Made by a program: the position numbers and the translations under genes
Origin: Undibacterium sp. Jales W-56
GTDB taxonomy: Bacteria > Pseudomonadota > Gammaproteobacteria > Burkholderiales > Burkholderiaceae_D
Direction of reading: 5' to 3'
DNA: 64,000 nt
NCBI RefSeq assembly: GCF_025548535.1
Contig: NZ_JAJLQW010000008.1
Span: 17,838-81,837 of the forward strand
The notes under the pieces: model-generated
Told to the model about the DNA's origin: nothing
What the model saw: the letters and a program-made list of their open reading frames with translations, nothing else
Database searches by the model: none
In this document: positions 54,601-64,000 of the stretch, piece after piece
Layout of the letters: each line of letters opens with the position of its first letter
Position numbering within the stretch: the stretch's first letter is position 1

Positions 54601-55855
54601 GTTCGCGGATCACTTCTTCCAGGATGTCCCAGACTACCGGTTCCTGGATCTCAACCAGCTTTTTAGCTGCCTTGATCGTGGTCGCCAGACCCATCAGTTC
54701 CAGTTTATTGAAAATGAAAGGCTTGAACAATTCCAGTGCCATCAATTTCGGCAAACCGCACTGGTGCAATTTCAGTTGTGGGCCAACCACGATCACCGAA
54801 CGGCCAGAGTAATCGACGCGTTTGCCCAGCAAGTTCTGACGGAAACGGCCGCCCTTGCCCTTGATCATTTCGGCCAGGGATTTCAGCGGACGTTTATTCG
54901 CACCTGTCATTGCCTTACCGCGACGACCATTGTCTAACAATGAATCGACCGCCTCTTGCAACATACGCTTTTCATTGCGTGTGATGATTTCCGGAGCGCG
55001 CAGTTCCATCAGGCGCTTCAGACGGTTATTACGGTTAATCACGCGGCGATACAAGTCGTTCAGATCGGAGGTCGCGAAGCGGCCACCGTCCAGCGGTACC
55101 AGCGGGCGCAATTCCGGCGGCAGCACCGGCAACACTTCCATGATCATCCAGTCCGGCTTGATGCCGGAACGCTGGAATGCTTCCAGCACTTTCAGGCGCT
55201 TTGCGTATTTCTTGATCTTGGCTTCCGACTTGGATTCTTTCAACTCGGTACGCAAAGTTTCTGCATCACGGTCGATGTCGATAGAGCGCAGCAATTCGCG
55301 GATACCTTCGGCACCCATGTAGGCAGTGAATTCGTCACCGTGCTCTTCGTACTTGGCAGCGTAATCGTCTTCCGACATGATCTGGCATTTTTTCAGCGGA
55401 GTCATGCCAGGATCGGTCACGACATAGGCTTCGAAATACAGCACGCGTTCGATATCGCGCAGCGTCATGTCCAATACCATACCCAGACGGGATGGCAGGG
55501 ATTTCAGGAACCAGATATGCGCGGTAGGAGATGCCAACTCGATATGACCCATGCGTTCGCGACGCACTTTAGCCAACGTAACTTCGACGCCGCACTTTTC
55601 GCAGATCACACCGCGATGTTTCAGGCGCTTGTACTTGCCGCACAGGCATTCGTAATCCTTGATAGGGCCAAAAATCTTGGCGCAAAACAAACCGTCACGC
55701 TCTGGCTTGAAAGTACGATAGTTGATGGTTTCCGGCTTTTTAACTTCGCCGTAGGACCATGAACGGATTTTTTCTGGTGACGCAAGACCAATTTTGATCG
55801 CGTCGAATTGTTCATTTGGCTGAACTTGCTTGAATAAATCGAGCAGGGCTTTCAT
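51626..55855 (-). CDS. rpoC: RNA polymerase beta-prime subunit
   Basis: This 1,409-residue subunit is of full betaproteobacterial length. The N-terminal zinc site is [20 protein letters not shown] (about 70-89). The active-site magnesium loop is [12 protein letters not shown] (about 458-469), and the second zinc site is built by Cys residues around 815-900 ([13 protein letters not shown]). It forms the catalytic cleft with RpoB. Transcription comes from the L10 operon upstream, with a hairpin in the 98-bp gap to rpoB. Confidence 0.98.
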   Translation of the reverse strand: MKALLDLFKQVQPNEQFDAIKIGLASPEKIRSWSYGEVKKPETINYRTFKPERDGLFCAKIFGPIKDYECLCGKYKRLKHRGVICEKCGVEVTLAKVRRERMGHIELASPTAHIWFLKSLPSRLGMVLDMTLRDIERVLYFEAYVVTDPGMTPLKKCQIMSEDDYAAKYEEHGDEFTAYMGAEGIRELLRSIDIDRDAETLRTELKESKSEAKIKKYAKRLKVLEAFQRSGIKPDWMIMEVLPVLPPELRPLVPLDGGRFATSDLNDLYRRVINRNNRLKRLMELRAPEIITRNEKRMLQEAVDSLLDNGRRGKAMTGANKRPLKSLAEMIKGKGGRFRQNLLGKRVDYSGRSVIVVGPQLKLHQCGLPKLMALELFKPFIFNKLELMGLATTIKAAKKLVEIQEPVVWDILEEVIREHPVMLNRAPTLHRLGIQAFEPVLIEGKAIQLHPLVCAAFNADFDGDQMAVHVPLSIEAQMEARTLMLASNNILFPSNGEPSIVPSQDIVLGLYYATREKINGKGEGMMFPDVSEAIRAWDNKEVELTTRITVRITEYPKDAATGEFVKTIKRYETTVGRAILSEILPKGLPFTVLNRALKKKEISKLIDTSFRKCGLRATVVFADQLMQSGFRLATRAGISICIDDMLVPPQKATLVANAEHEVKQIEQQYASGLVTSGERYNKVVDIWGKTGDEVGKAMMEQLKVEDVVRRDGTKGTQESFNAIYMMADSGARGSAAQIRQLAGMRGLMAKPDGSIIETPITANFREGLNVLQYFISTHGARKGLADTALKTANSGYLTRRLVDVTQDLVVIEDDCGTANGASMKAIVEGGEVNVPLRDLILGRVAANDIVNPETQANLYDAGTLLDETAVEEIERLGIDEVKVRTPLTCDTRYGLCAMCYGRDLGRGSLVNAGEAVGVIAAQSIGEPGTQLTMRTFHIGGAASRAAIASSVEAKSNGTIRFTATMRYVTNGKGDQIVISRSGEVLITDDHGRERERHKVPYGATLIVKDGLVIKAGTALATWDPLTRPIITEYTGTVKFENVEEGVTVAKQVDEVTGLSTLVAIDAKRRGSAAGKTLRPQVKLLNEQGEEVKISGTEHAVTIGFQVGALITVKDGQQVHVGEVLARIPTESQKTRDITGGLPRVAELFEARSPKDAGMLAEVTGTVAFGKETKGKQRLEITDMDGEKHEFLITKDKQVLVHDGQVVNKGEMIVDGPADPQDILRLLGIEALARYIVDEVQDVYRLQGVKINDKHIEVIVRQMLRRVVVVNPGDANYIVGEQVERSDLLGENDRVAAAGGIPATYENILLGITKASLSTDSFISAASFQETTRVLTEAAIMGKKDTLRGLKENVIVGRLIPAGTGLAFHRARKLKETWEADERTALLQAEKAAFAPAPEVASSDVADGEA

Positions 55856-55903
55856 GTATCACTCCAGTTGGTGTGAAAAATTTGTTACTGAACCAGGCTT
55901 GCA

Positions 55904-55938
55904 AATCAACCACGATTCAGAATCGTGGTTGATTTTTT
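55904..55938. terminator. Perfect 15-bp palindrome with T tract in the rpoB-rpoC gap
   Basis: Arms AATCAACCACGATTC (55904-55918) and GAATCGTGGTTGATT (55920-55934) flank one base, and on the plus strand the stem runs into T6 (55933-55938). It therefore has the form of an intrinsic terminator in the antisense direction. On the coding strand it lacks a T run but would make a very stable hairpin in the mRNA between rpoB and rpoC, possibly an RNase III or stability element. Confidence 0.6.
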
Positions 55939-55953
55939 CCTACCGCATACTCG

Positions 55954-58900
55954 CTATTCGCGTTCCAGATCGATGTCGATACCCAGCGAGCGGATTTCTT
56001 TAACGAGTACGTTAAAGGATTCCGGCATGCCTGCATCAATCACGTGATCACCTTTGACGAGATTTTCGTACACTTTGGTACGGCCATTCACGTCATCGGA
56101 CTTGACTGTCAACATCTCTTGCAAGACATAAGATGCGCCGTAGGCTTCGAGTGCCCAAACCTCCATCTCACCGAAACGCTGACCACCGAACTGCGCTTTA
56201 CCGCCCAGTGGTTGCTGTGTAACGAGAGAGTAAGGACCGGTAGAACGCGCATGCATCTTGTCATCAACCAGATGGTGCAATTTCAGCACGTGCATGTAAC
56301 CAACGGTGACACTACGCTCAAACGCTTCGCCAGTGCGGCCATCGTACAGGGTGACCTGATTTTTCGATGGCGTCATGCCGAGTTGTTTTGCGATGTGGTC
56401 AGGGTAAGCCAAGTCCAGCATGCGACGGATTTCACTTTCATGCGCACCGTCAAACACCGGTGTTGCGAAAGGCACACCGTTCTTCAGGTTAGCAGTCAGA
56501 GCCAGGATGTCGGCGTCAGACAAGCCGTCGATATCTTCTGTTTTACCAGATTCGTTGTAGATCTGTTTCAGGAAACCGCGCAACTCTTCAATCTTGACTT
56601 TTGCCTTCAGCATTTCGCCGATACGCAAGCCCAGACCTTTAGCCGCCCAGCCCAGATGCACTTCCAGAACCTGACCAACGTTCATCCGTGACGGAACGCC
56701 CAAGGGGTTCAACACGATGTCTGCCGGGGTACCGTCGGCCATGTAAGGCATGTCTTCGATAGGAACGATACGGGAAACCACACCCTTGTTACCGTGGCGA
56801 CCGGCCATCTTGTCGCCAGGTTGCAGGCGGCGTTTAACAGCCAGGTAAACCTTGACCATTTTTTGCACGCCAGGCGGCAATTCATCGCCCTGAGTCAGTT
56901 TGGTACGTTTTTCTTCGAAAGCCAGATCGAACTGATGGCGTTTTTCAGCGATCGAATCCTTGATCGCTTCCAATGCTTTTGCTGCATCATCATCTGCCGG
57001 ACGGATATCGAACCAATGGTATCTGTCCAGATCCGCCAGGTATTCCTTGCTGATCTTGCTACCCTTAGCCAGTTTAGCCGGGCCGCCGTTAGCGACCTTG
57101 CCTATCAACATACGTTCCAGACGCTCAAACGCATCGCCTTCAACAATCCGCAACTGATCGTTCAGATCGAGACGATAGCGCTTCAATTCATCATCAATAA
57201 TCTGTTGCGCACGTTTGTCGCGTTGTATGCCTTCGCGGGTGAACACTTGCACGTCGATCACGGTACCGACCATGCCGGAAGGTACGCGCAGCGAAGTGTC
57301 TTTCACGTCAGACGCTTTTTCACCGAAAATCGCGCGCAGCAGTTTTTCTTCCGGTGTCAGTTGGGTTTCGCCTTTTGGCGTTACCTTACCGACCAGTGTG
57401 TCGCCAGCAGTCACTTCAGCGCCGATATACACGATACCGGCTTCATCCAGACGCGCTAATTGATTCTCAGCCAGATTCGAGATATCGCGGGTGATTTCTT
57501 CCGCACCCAGCTTCGTATCACGGGCAACAACCGACAACTCTTCGATATGAATCGACGTATAACGGTCATCAGCCACGACTTTTTCGGAGATCAGGATCGA
57601 ATCTTCGAAGTTATAGCCGTTCCACGGCATAAACGCGACCAGCATGTTCTGACCCAGAGCAAGTTCGCCGAGGTCGGTCGATGCGCCGTCAGCCAGTACG
57701 TCGCCCTTGGCAACCATGTCACCCACTTTGACGATAGGACGCTGGTTGATGTTGGTGTTCTGGTTCGAACGCGTGTACTTGATCAGGTTGTAGATATCCA
57801 CACCGACTTCACCGGCCTGTGCTTCGGCGTCGTTCACGCGAATCACGATACGGCCCGCATCGATGTAGTCAACCTTGCCGCCGCGCAATGCCTGCACGGT
57901 GGTGCCGGAATCGACTGCCACGGTACGTTCGATACCGGTACCGACGAAGGCTTTTTCCGGACGCAGGCAAGGAACTGCCTGACGTTGCATGTTGGCACCC
58001 ATCAACGCGCGGTTCGCGTCATCGTGTTCGAGGAACGGGATCAACGAAGCCGCCACGGAAACCACTTGACCGGTTGCCACGTCCATGTACTGGATACGCT
58101 CCGGGGAGACCAAAATCGTTTCGCCAGCTTCACGAGCCGACACCAGTTCATCAACCAGTGTGCCATTGCCGTCAATCGTCGCATTCGCCTGAGCGATGAT
58201 GTAACGGCCTTCTTCAATCGCGGACAGGTAATCGATTTGCTGCGTGATCTTGCTGTCGACCACTTTACGGTATGGCGTTTCTAAGAAGCCATATTCGTTT
58301 AAGCGTGCATACAAAGCCAAAGAGTTGATCAAACCAATGTTTGGTCCCTCTGGCGTTTCAATCGGGCAAACGCGACCGTAGTGCGTAGGATGAACGTCAC
58401 GTACCTCAAAACCGGCACGCTCACGGGTCAAACCACCAGGTCCCAGTGCGGAAATACGACGCTTGTGCGTGATCTCTGACAAAGGATTGGTCTGATCCAT
58501 AAACTGCGACAATTGTGAAGAACCGAAGAACTCGCGTATCGCAGCCGAGATAGGCTTGGAGTTGATCAGGTCGTGCGGCATCAGGTTATCGGCTTCCGCC
58601 TGACCCAGACGCTCTTTCACGGCACGTTCCACACGGACCAGACCGGCACGGAATTGATTCTCGGCCAATTCACCGACGCAACGCACGCGACGGTTACCGA
58701 GGTGATCGATATCATCGACTTCGCCGCGGCCATTGCGCAATTCAACCAGAATCTTGATCACAGCCAGTACGTCTTCGTTAGACAAAGTCATGGCACCGGT
58801 CAGCTCATCACGGCCGATTCGGCGGTTGAACTTCATGCGACCGACGGCGGACAAATCGTAACGCTCTTCGCTGTAGAACAGGCCATTGAACAAAGCTTCA

Positions 58901-60060
58901 ACGGAATCTTCTGTCGGCGGTTCGCCAGGACGCATCATGCGATAGATAGCAACACGCGCTGCCATCTGGTCTGCAGTGTCGTCCGCACGTAAAGTCTGGG
59001 AAATGTAAGAGCCTTGATCCAGATCATTGGTATACAGAGTTTGAATCGTACTAATCTTGGCATCGCGCAAACGACCCAGCAATTCTTCTGTCAGCTCATC
59101 ATTGGCGTTAGCGATCACTTCACCAGTTTCGCCATCCACAATGTTCTTAGCCAGCACACGGCCCAGCAAGTAATCTTCCGGCACGGAAATATGCTTGATG
59201 CCGGCAGCATCGATCTCACGCACATGTTTGGCATTGATACGTTTATCTTTAGCGACGATGACTTTACCGGCTTTGTCGGCGATATCGAAACGCGCAACTT
59301 CACCACGCAAACGCTCGGAGACGAATTCCATTTCTGCGCCATCATTGTGCAGAGTGAAATTATCGAAAACGAAGAAATTAGCCAGGATCTGCTCATTGTT
59401 CATGCCAATCGCACGCAACAAAATAGTGACGGGCATCTTGCGACGACGGTCAATACGGAAGAACAGGATATCTTTCGGATCGAATTCGAAATCGAGCCAG
59501 GATCCACGGTAAGGAATAATCCGTGCTGAGAACAGCAGTTTGCCGGAAGAATGCGTCTTGCCGCGGTCATGCTCGAAGAACACGCCAGGTGAGCGGTGCA
59601 ACTGGGACACGATGACGCGCTCGGTACCGTTAATCACGAAAGAACCGGTAGTCGTCATGAGCGGCAATTCGCCCATATAGACTTCTTGCTCTTTCATTTC
59701 TTTGACGACAGGCTTGGTTGGCGATTCTTTATCCAGAATCACCAAACGTACCTTGGCACGTAAAGGAGATGCAAAAGTGAGGCCGCGCTGTTGACATTCC
59801 TTGACGTCAAAAGCAGGATCACCTAAAACATAGGATAGAAATTCGAGACGTGCGAACCCGTTATGCGACACGATCGGGAAAATGGACGTGAAGGCTGACT
59901 GCAAGCCCTCATTTTTGCGTGCCGACGCTGTTTTGTCGGCTTGCAAAAAGCCCAAATATGACTCGAGCTGGGTCGCCAGCAGGAACGGAACGTTGTGAAC
60001 GTTAGCGCGTTTCGCAAAAGACTTACGAATGCGCTTCTTCTCAGTAAATGAGTAGTGCAT
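55954..60060 (-). CDS. rpoB: RNA polymerase beta subunit
   Basis: The protein has 1,368 residues from ATG 60060 (CGGAG upstream); a GTG two codons earlier is also in frame. It starts [18 protein letters not shown] and carries the rifampicin-region sequence [37 protein letters not shown] motif around residues 510-545, with wild-type-looking residues (Q-D-H-S positions present). The C-terminal [11 protein letters not shown] and [18 protein letters not shown] end are standard. It forms the polymerase core with RpoC. Confidence 0.98.
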   Translation of the reverse strand: MHYSFTEKKRIRKSFAKRANVHNVPFLLATQLESYLGFLQADKTASARKNEGLQSAFTSIFPIVSHNGFARLEFLSYVLGDPAFDVKECQQRGLTFASPLRAKVRLVILDKESPTKPVVKEMKEQEVYMGELPLMTTTGSFVINGTERVIVSQLHRSPGVFFEHDRGKTHSSGKLLFSARIIPYRGSWLDFEFDPKDILFFRIDRRRKMPVTILLRAIGMNNEQILANFFVFDNFTLHNDGAEMEFVSERLRGEVARFDIADKAGKVIVAKDKRINAKHVREIDAAGIKHISVPEDYLLGRVLAKNIVDGETGEVIANANDELTEELLGRLRDAKISTIQTLYTNDLDQGSYISQTLRADDTADQMAARVAIYRMMRPGEPPTEDSVEALFNGLFYSEERYDLSAVGRMKFNRRIGRDELTGAMTLSNEDVLAVIKILVELRNGRGEVDDIDHLGNRRVRCVGELAENQFRAGLVRVERAVKERLGQAEADNLMPHDLINSKPISAAIREFFGSSQLSQFMDQTNPLSEITHKRRISALGPGGLTRERAGFEVRDVHPTHYGRVCPIETPEGPNIGLINSLALYARLNEYGFLETPYRKVVDSKITQQIDYLSAIEEGRYIIAQANATIDGNGTLVDELVSAREAGETILVSPERIQYMDVATGQVVSVAASLIPFLEHDDANRALMGANMQRQAVPCLRPEKAFVGTGIERTVAVDSGTTVQALRGGKVDYIDAGRIVIRVNDAEAQAGEVGVDIYNLIKYTRSNQNTNINQRPIVKVGDMVAKGDVLADGASTDLGELALGQNMLVAFMPWNGYNFEDSILISEKVVADDRYTSIHIEELSVVARDTKLGAEEITRDISNLAENQLARLDEAGIVYIGAEVTAGDTLVGKVTPKGETQLTPEEKLLRAIFGEKASDVKDTSLRVPSGMVGTVIDVQVFTREGIQRDKRAQQIIDDELKRYRLDLNDQLRIVEGDAFERLERMLIGKVANGGPAKLAKGSKISKEYLADLDRYHWFDIRPADDDAAKALEAIKDSIAEKRHQFDLAFEEKRTKLTQGDELPPGVQKMVKVYLAVKRRLQPGDKMAGRHGNKGVVSRIVPIEDMPYMADGTPADIVLNPLGVPSRMNVGQVLEVHLGWAAKGLGLRIGEMLKAKVKIEELRGFLKQIYNESGKTEDIDGLSDADILALTANLKNGVPFATPVFDGAHESEIRRMLDLAYPDHIAKQLGMTPSKNQVTLYDGRTGEAFERSVTVGYMHVLKLHHLVDDKMHARSTGPYSLVTQQPLGGKAQFGGQRFGEMEVWALEAYGASYVLQEMLTVKSDDVNGRTKVYENLVKGDHVIDAGMPESFNVLVKEIRSLGIDIDLERE

Positions 60061-60220
60061 GGACACTCCGTTAGTGACAAGGAAGGATGGAGAATTCAGG
60101 ATTCCAAAGGTAAATTCAACACTACCAAAAGAAACCTCAAGTCTCAGCCCTTAACCTCGGGAACTTCAGAACCGGTAAAAAAGTATTACCGAAACAACAA
60201 AACATGAACGACAAAGAAGC

Positions 60221-60260
60221 CAAAGAGGAACCCTCTCTTCCGAGAGGATTCCTGTCTTTG
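60221..60260 (-). promoter_or_regulatory. Long hairpin in the rplL-rpoB gap, candidate RNase III/attenuation site
   Basis: CAAAG-AGGAA-CCTCTC on one side pairs with GAGAGG-TTCCT-CTTTG on the other, with a 4-base loop and small bulges. It lies in the 239-bp gap between rplL and rpoB. In E. coli this gap holds an attenuator and an RNase III site that set the ratio of ribosomal protein to polymerase. No T run follows on the minus strand, so processing is more likely than simple termination. Confidence 0.55.
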
Positions 60261-60299
60261 ACTTAGGCAAATCCTGAGACTTGCCATAATACTTCGAAA

Positions 60300-60671
60300 T
60301 TACTTGATGTCAGCTTTCGCGCCAGCATCTTCCAATTTCTTTTTAGCTGCTTCAGCATCAGCTTTTGCAACGGCTTCTTTAACAGCTTTCGGTGCGCCAT
60401 CAACCAGATCTTTCGCTTCTTTCAAGCCCAGACCAGTGATTTCACGAACTGCTTTAATTACGCCAACTTTGTTTGCGCCAACTTCAGACAGAATTACGTT
60501 GAATTCTGTTTGCTCTTCAACAGCAGCGGCAGCAGCACCAGCAGCTGGACCAGCGGACATTGCAGCAGCGGAAACGCCGAATTTTTCTTCGAATGCCTTA
60601 ACCAGGTCGTTCAGGTCCATTACGGACATCGCGCCTACGGCTTCCAGGATATCGTCTTTGCTAATTGCCAT
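60300..60671 (-). CDS. rplL: 50S ribosomal protein L7/L12
   Basis: This 123-residue protein starts [20 protein letters not shown]. It has an Ala/Gly-rich hinge (about 38-52) and the C-terminal domain [27 protein letters not shown]. It forms the ribosomal stalk with L10 and binds translation factors. GGAG precedes the ATG; an in-frame ATG four codons earlier was rejected. Confidence 0.97.
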   Translation of the reverse strand: MAISKDDILEAVGAMSVMDLNDLVKAFEEKFGVSAAAMSAGPAAGAAAAAVEEQTEFNVILSEVGANKVGVIKAVREITGLGLKEAKDLVDGAPKAVKEAVAKADAEAAKKKLEDAGAKADIK

Positions 60672-60721
60672 TTGAAACTCCAATTTATAAATTACATTAA
60701 TTCAGTATTTGACGAAAAATC

Positions 60722-61258
60722 TTATTCAGCAACCGCTTCAGCAGCTTCTGCTACCGGCGCTGCAGGTGAATCAGATTCTTTCTTTGCTGCGAGAGCTGCC
60801 AGAGCACGTGCGAAGCCAGATACAGGAGCCTGCATCATGCCCAACACTTGTGCCAACAACACTTCGCGAGCAGGAATGCTTGCCAATGCGATAACGCCAG
60901 CTTTATCCAGCGACTTACCAGCATAGTTACCTGCCTTAACAACCAGTTTGTCATTGCTTTTTGCGAAGTCTTGTACAACTTTAGCAGCAGCAACAGCATC
61001 TTCCGAGATCGCATAGATCAACGGACCAGTCATTTCAGAAGCGAGGCTTGCAAATGCAGTTCCCTCAACGGCACGACGTGCGAGTGTGTTCTTCAACACG
61101 CGCATGTACACGCCTTGAGCACGTGCGTTAGCACGTAATTGCGTCAAATGACCGACCTGGATACCACGATATTCAGCTACGACGATCGTCTGTGCAGTTG
61201 CAACTTTTGCAGAGACTTCAGCGACGACGGCTTTTTTATCATTCAGATTGAGACTCAC
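60722..61258 (-). CDS. rplJ: 50S ribosomal protein L10
   Basis: The protein has 178 residues starting at GTG 61258 with GGAGG six bases upstream; it begins [15 protein letters not shown]. The frame upstream of this is not L10-like and was rejected. L10 anchors L7/L12 dimers on the ribosome and represses its own mRNA by binding the leader. The gene lies 50 bp before rplL. Confidence 0.96.
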   Translation of the reverse strand: MSLNLNDKKAVVAEVSAKVATAQTIVVAEYRGIQVGHLTQLRANARAQGVYMRVLKNTLARRAVEGTAFASLASEMTGPLIYAISEDAVAAAKVVQDFAKSNDKLVVKAGNYAGKSLDKAGVIALASIPAREVLLAQVLGMMQAPVSGFARALAALAAKKESDSPAAPVAEAAEAVAE

Positions 61259-61575
61259 GGTCAACCTCCAATTATGATATTCAGTCTTTACATCAGGATG
61301 AAGTAAAGCCCTCATATCGTTTCGAACACGGCGTCCGAAGTTAGGAGTCGAACTGGCAAACCATGTGGCAGACCAGCATGTAACTACAAAACTTGATCGG
61401 GTACACCATCTGCGCTGGGTACTTGAGATTGCTCTCTCGCGATTTAACTTTACTATTCAGAACGAATTCAAAAAAATAAAGCCCAACGGTCTTTGACTCT
61501 CTGCGCAATTAATTTCTCAACTACGCAGCCCAAAGAGTCGCCACACATTTTTCAATGGGTGGACTTAATTCTTTA
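61259..61575 (-). promoter_or_regulatory. L10 leader with attenuator-like hairpins
   Basis: The 317-bp rplA-rplJ gap holds, shortly after rplA, pairs GACTCT/AGAGTC and CTGCG/CGCAG (61495-61539). On the minus strand these are followed by a small AAAG.CC/GG.CTTT hairpin and TTTATTTTTTT (complement of 61470-61480), resembling a partial terminator. The rest up to the rplJ start should contain the L10-L12 binding fold and perhaps a separate promoter; these I could not locate exactly. Confidence 0.5.
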
Positions 61576-62271
61576 TTACGCTGCCAGATTAGCGTGATCA
61601 ACGCGTACGCCGGCACCCATGGTGGATGACAGAGATACTTTGCGCAGATACACACCTTTGCTGGAAGCCGGTTTAGCTTTATTCAAAGCCTCAACCAAAG
61701 CCAGCAAGTTGGCCCTCAAATCGGCATCAGCAAATGATTTGCGACCGATTGTTGAATGGATAATACCGGCCTTGTCAGTACGATATTGCACTTGACCTGC
61801 TTTTGCATTTTTAACTGCAGTTGCAACGTCAGGAGTGACCGTACCAACTTTCGGATTTGGCATCAAACCACGCGGACCCAACACTTGACCCAGGGTACCG
61901 ACGATACGCATGGTGTCTGGAGAAGCGATGACGATATCAAATGGCATGTCGCCAGCTTTGATACGCTCAGCCAAATCTTCCATACCAACGATATCAGCAC
62001 CGGCAGCTTTGGCTTCTTCAGCTTTTGCGCCTTGAGCAAATACCGCTACGCGTACAGTTTTACCGGTACCGGCAGGCAATACGACAGAACCACGCACAAC
62101 CTGATCAGATTTCTTAGGATCTACACCGAGCTGAACCGACACGTCGATGGATTCATTGAATTTCGCAGTTGCGCATTCTTTGATTAAAGCAATCGCGTTA
62201 TCGAAAGAATACACTTTCAGGCGATCTACTTTAGTTTTAAGCAATTTTGCTTTTTTGGATAACTTAGCCAT
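61576..62271 (-). CDS. rplA: 50S ribosomal protein L1
   Basis: This 231-residue protein of standard length has the two-domain L1 pattern: [34 protein letters not shown] and [17 protein letters not shown]. It binds 23S rRNA at the L1 stalk and represses the L11 operon. Its ATG overlaps the stop of rplK by one base (TAATG). Confidence 0.97.
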   Translation of the reverse strand: MAKLSKKAKLLKTKVDRLKVYSFDNAIALIKECATAKFNESIDVSVQLGVDPKKSDQVVRGSVVLPAGTGKTVRVAVFAQGAKAEEAKAAGADIVGMEDLAERIKAGDMPFDIVIASPDTMRIVGTLGQVLGPRGLMPNPKVGTVTPDVATAVKNAKAGQVQYRTDKAGIIHSTIGRKSFADADLRANLLALVEALNKAKPASSKGVYLRKVSLSSTMGAGVRVDHANLAA

Positions 62272-62702
62272 TACAGTCCCTCTACCGTGATACCCATGGA
62301 GCGAGCAGAACCAGCGATAGTACGCACTGCTGCGTCCATATCAGCGGCCGTCAAATCAGGACGCTTCAAGGTCGCGATTTCTTCTGCTTGCTTACGTGTC
62401 AATTTACCGACTTTATCTGTATGCGGCTTGGCGGATCCTTTAGTGATCGCGGCAGCTTTTTTGATCAGATAAGTTGCTGGAGGCGTCTTCATCACAAAAG
62501 TGAAAGACTTGTCAGCAAACGCAGTGATCACAACAGGAATCGGCATACCTGGCTCAACACCTTGAGTCTGCGCGTTGAACGCTTTGCAGAATTCCATGAT
62601 GTTCAAACCACGTTGACCCAATGCTGGGCCGATAGGTGGGGATGGATTTGCTTTACCAGCTGGCACTTGCAGCTTGATAAAACCGATGATTTTCTTTGCC
62701 AT
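62271..62702 (-). CDS. rplK: 50S ribosomal protein L11
   Basis: This 143-residue protein starts [20 protein letters not shown] and shows [19 protein letters not shown] with the proline-rich region contacted by thiopeptide antibiotics. GAAGGAG precedes the ATG. It is first in the L11-L1 pair; the 130-bp gap to nusG may hold a promoter, but none is clear. Confidence 0.97.
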   Translation of the reverse strand: MAKKIIGFIKLQVPAGKANPSPPIGPALGQRGLNIMEFCKAFNAQTQGVEPGMPIPVVITAFADKSFTFVMKTPPATYLIKKAAAITKGSAKPHTDKVGKLTRKQAEEIATLKRPDLTAADMDAAVRTIAGSARSMGITVEGL

Positions 62703-62832
62703 GATGGCTCCTTCATTAATTGAGTAGTAGCGCCCGACAAGACATTAATGCTTTGCTGGGCTCCTCTGTTACTGCCTGTTCAGTTTTAACACCCTAACTA
62801 CCGGGTATTGCGCACTGAAAAACGCTGATCCT

Positions 62833-63426
62833 TTATACTTTTTCGACTTGCCCGAATTCCAGCTCAACCGGCGTAGCACGTCCGAAAATAGTGACGGTTA
62901 CGCGAACTTTGGATTTTTCGTAATTTACTTCTTCAACGTTGCCGTTAAAATCGGTAAATGGACCATCCTTGATACGCACCACTTCACCGACTTCGTACAA
63001 CACTTTTGGTCTCGGCTTCTCAACGCCTTCTTGCATTTGCTGCAAAATTTTATCGACTTCGTGCTGAGGAATTGGCGATGGCTTATTCGATTTACCGCCG
63101 ATAAAACCCGTAACTTTGCTGGTATTTTTTACCAGATGCCAGGTGTCATCCGTCATCTCCATCTCAACGAAAACATAGCTCGGAAATAAACGACGCTCCG
63201 TTACCGCTTTCTTACCATTTTTTACTTCAATGACTTCTTCGGTAGGCACCAGAATCTGACCGAATTTATCCTGCATCTCTGCGCGTTCGATACGCTCAGT
63301 CAATGCGCGCTGCACGCTTTTTTCCATGCCAGAATAGGCATGCACTGCGTACCATCTTTTAGCGCTTTTAGGCACAGAAACCGCTGGCTCTGTGCCTTCT
63401 TGATTTTCCTGAATGTGCTCAGTCAT
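62833..63426 (-). CDS. nusG: Transcription termination/antitermination protein NusG
   Basis: The protein has 197 residues from ATG 63426. The NGN domain (about 25-130, [19 protein letters not shown]) and the KOW domain (about 145-197, [22 protein letters not shown]) are complete. The acidic N-terminal extension of about 20 residues is usual for betaproteobacteria. The start overlaps the secE stop by one base. An ATG four codons earlier was rejected. Confidence 0.96.
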   Translation of the reverse strand: MTEHIQENQEGTEPAVSVPKSAKRWYAVHAYSGMEKSVQRALTERIERAEMQDKFGQILVPTEEVIEVKNGKKAVTERRLFPSYVFVEMEMTDDTWHLVKNTSKVTGFIGGKSNKPSPIPQHEVDKILQQMQEGVEKPRPKVLYEVGEVVRIKDGPFTDFNGNVEEVNYEKSKVRVTVTIFGRATPVELEFGQVEKV

Positions 63427-63809
63427 TATTTTTTCCATCCAAGAATTACGTCATACAACAGAAACTCGAGAAACTTATCAGTACCCCAGAGGAAAATAGC
63501 CATTACCAGCACAAAACCGAAAACAACCGCAGTGATCTGCCCCGCTTCTTTGCGGGTAGGCCAGACTACTTTCTTTGTTTCACGCACCGCCTCTTTAGCA
63601 AATGCGACGAAATTACGACCAGTTTCAGAAGTCCAAATCAAAGCAACCGCCACCAACAAGCCAGCAACCAATGCGGCGGCACGAATATAAGCTGGCTGAC
63701 TAACGAGAACATAGAAAGCAGCAACACCAGCAACCGCAGCAACTACCGCAAGAATGATTTTGTACTTATCATTCGATGTGCTTACAGTTTGTACAGATTG
63801 GTTAGACAT
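63426..63809 (-). CDS. secE: Protein translocase subunit SecE
   Basis: This 127-residue protein has three membrane helices (about 17-35, 40-58 and 95-120). The conserved cytoplasmic amphipathic helix and hinge read [20 protein letters not shown]. It clamps SecY in the Sec translocon. The gene is translationally coupled to nusG, and tRNA-Trp lies 36 bp upstream, as in other betaproteobacteria. Confidence 0.95.
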   Translation of the reverse strand: MSNQSVQTVSTSNDKYKIILAVVAAVAGVAAFYVLVSQPAYIRAAALVAGLLVAVALIWTSETGRNFVAFAKEAVRETKKVVWPTRKEAGQITAVVFGFVLVMAIFLWGTDKFLEFLLYDVILGWKK

Positions 63810-63845
63810 ACTTTATTTACTTTCGGCGCCCTGCGGCCTTGATGA

Positions 63846-63921
63846 TGGCAGGGGCGGTAGGAATCGAACCTACAACCTTCGGTTTTGGAGACCGACGCTC
63901 TGCCAATTGAGCTACACCCCT
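63846..63921 (-). tRNA. tRNA-Trp (anticodon CCA)
   Basis: The 76-base gene folds into a full cloverleaf with the CCA end encoded. The acceptor stem is AGGGGTG/CGCCCCT, with the G-T pair near its base. The D-arm is GCTC..GAGC. The anticodon arm is TCGGT-CTCCAAA-ACCGA with anticodon CCA. The T-arm is GTAGG-TTCGATT-CCTAC. It sits upstream of secE on the same strand. Confidence 0.97.
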
Positions 63922-63942
63922 ACAGCTTAGAACCACTTGATG

Positions 63943-63972
63943 AATATAGCGACCTTGGCAAGTCGCTATATT
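63943..63972 (-). terminator. Hairpin upstream of tRNA-Trp
   Basis: A perfect 11-bp stem AATATAGCGAC / GTCGCTATATT with an 8-base loop lies 22 bp before tRNA-Trp. In relatives tufB precedes this tRNA, so this may be its terminator or a processing hairpin. The gene upstream is outside the window. Confidence 0.45.
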
Positions 63973-64000
63973 TATTTAGAACTTTCTACAACTATTTCAA

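Noticed and set aside
1..64000. CRISPR arrays, prophage, complete IS with transposase, rRNA genes
   Set aside because: No regularly spaced repeats, phage structural genes, transposase frames or rRNA sequence were seen.

Overview
This window is bacterial chromosome, most likely from a betaproteobacterium of the order Burkholderiales, and probably Oxalobacteraceae (for example Undibacterium or Herminiimonas relatives). The basis is inference. The right-hand end has the order tRNA-Trp, secE, nusG, rplK, rplA, rplJ, rplL, rpoB, rpoC. It is followed by birA, coaX and a SPOR-domain gene, a neighbourhood I associate with this family. Protein style and moderate GC content fit. No phylogeny could be run.

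Layout. Positions 1-300 look like a remnant of a mobile element with inverted ends. 653-3741 is a hydrogen-sulfide/persulfide detoxification locus: a BigR/SqrR-type repressor, two YeeE/YedE half-transporters and a TauE exporter on the minus strand, and a persulfide dioxygenase-like MBL protein on the plus strand. Both transcripts start from one palindromic divergent promoter. 3777-9281 holds envelope and membrane genes: a CorC/HlyC-type protein, a COG4389 'site-specific recombinase', a DUF4239 protein and a periplasmic TPR protein. 10108-16963 has a secreted PHP-phosphoesterase/Ig/CBM protein behind LacI-type operators, a PhyH dioxygenase, a KAS III enzyme, a REP-like element and a secreted GH43 arabinanase. 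17559-22003 is a giant GAF/PAS/GGDEF/EAL sensor broken by two frameshifts. 22033-31505 is mainly metabolism and housekeeping: a TlpA-like thioredoxin, an MFS transporter, an Lrp/lysA divergent pair, a PPi-type phosphofructokinase and a DAHP synthase.

The most distinctive part is 32155-34063. It reads as a decayed chromosomal integron. On the plus strand is an N-terminal fragment of an integron-type tyrosine recombinase, interrupted by a stop. Upstream are a LexA-like box and an attI-like pair of direct repeats with a GTTAGGC core. Diverging from these are three minus-strand gene cassettes, two of them ending in recognisable attC sites that contain the stop codon of their gene. The last cassette encodes an HTH plus GIY-YIG-nuclease-like protein.

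34177-38263 includes an azoR-pirin-doxX redox operon with a divergent LysR regulator. 38329-40206 is a secreted alpha-amylase with a CBM20 domain, with two matching palindromes upstream. 40773-44939 holds a membrane/helical-repeat protein next to an M48 protease. 44963-48221 is the lower histidine-degradation pair hutF-hutG with an IclR-type regulator, separated by a MITE-like element with an apparent target duplication. From 48523 to the end everything is on the minus strand: a Cache protein, SPOR, coaX, birA, then rpoC, rpoB, the ribosomal proteins, nusG, secE and tRNA-Trp, with several hairpins that probably modulate the L10/RNA-polymerase operon.
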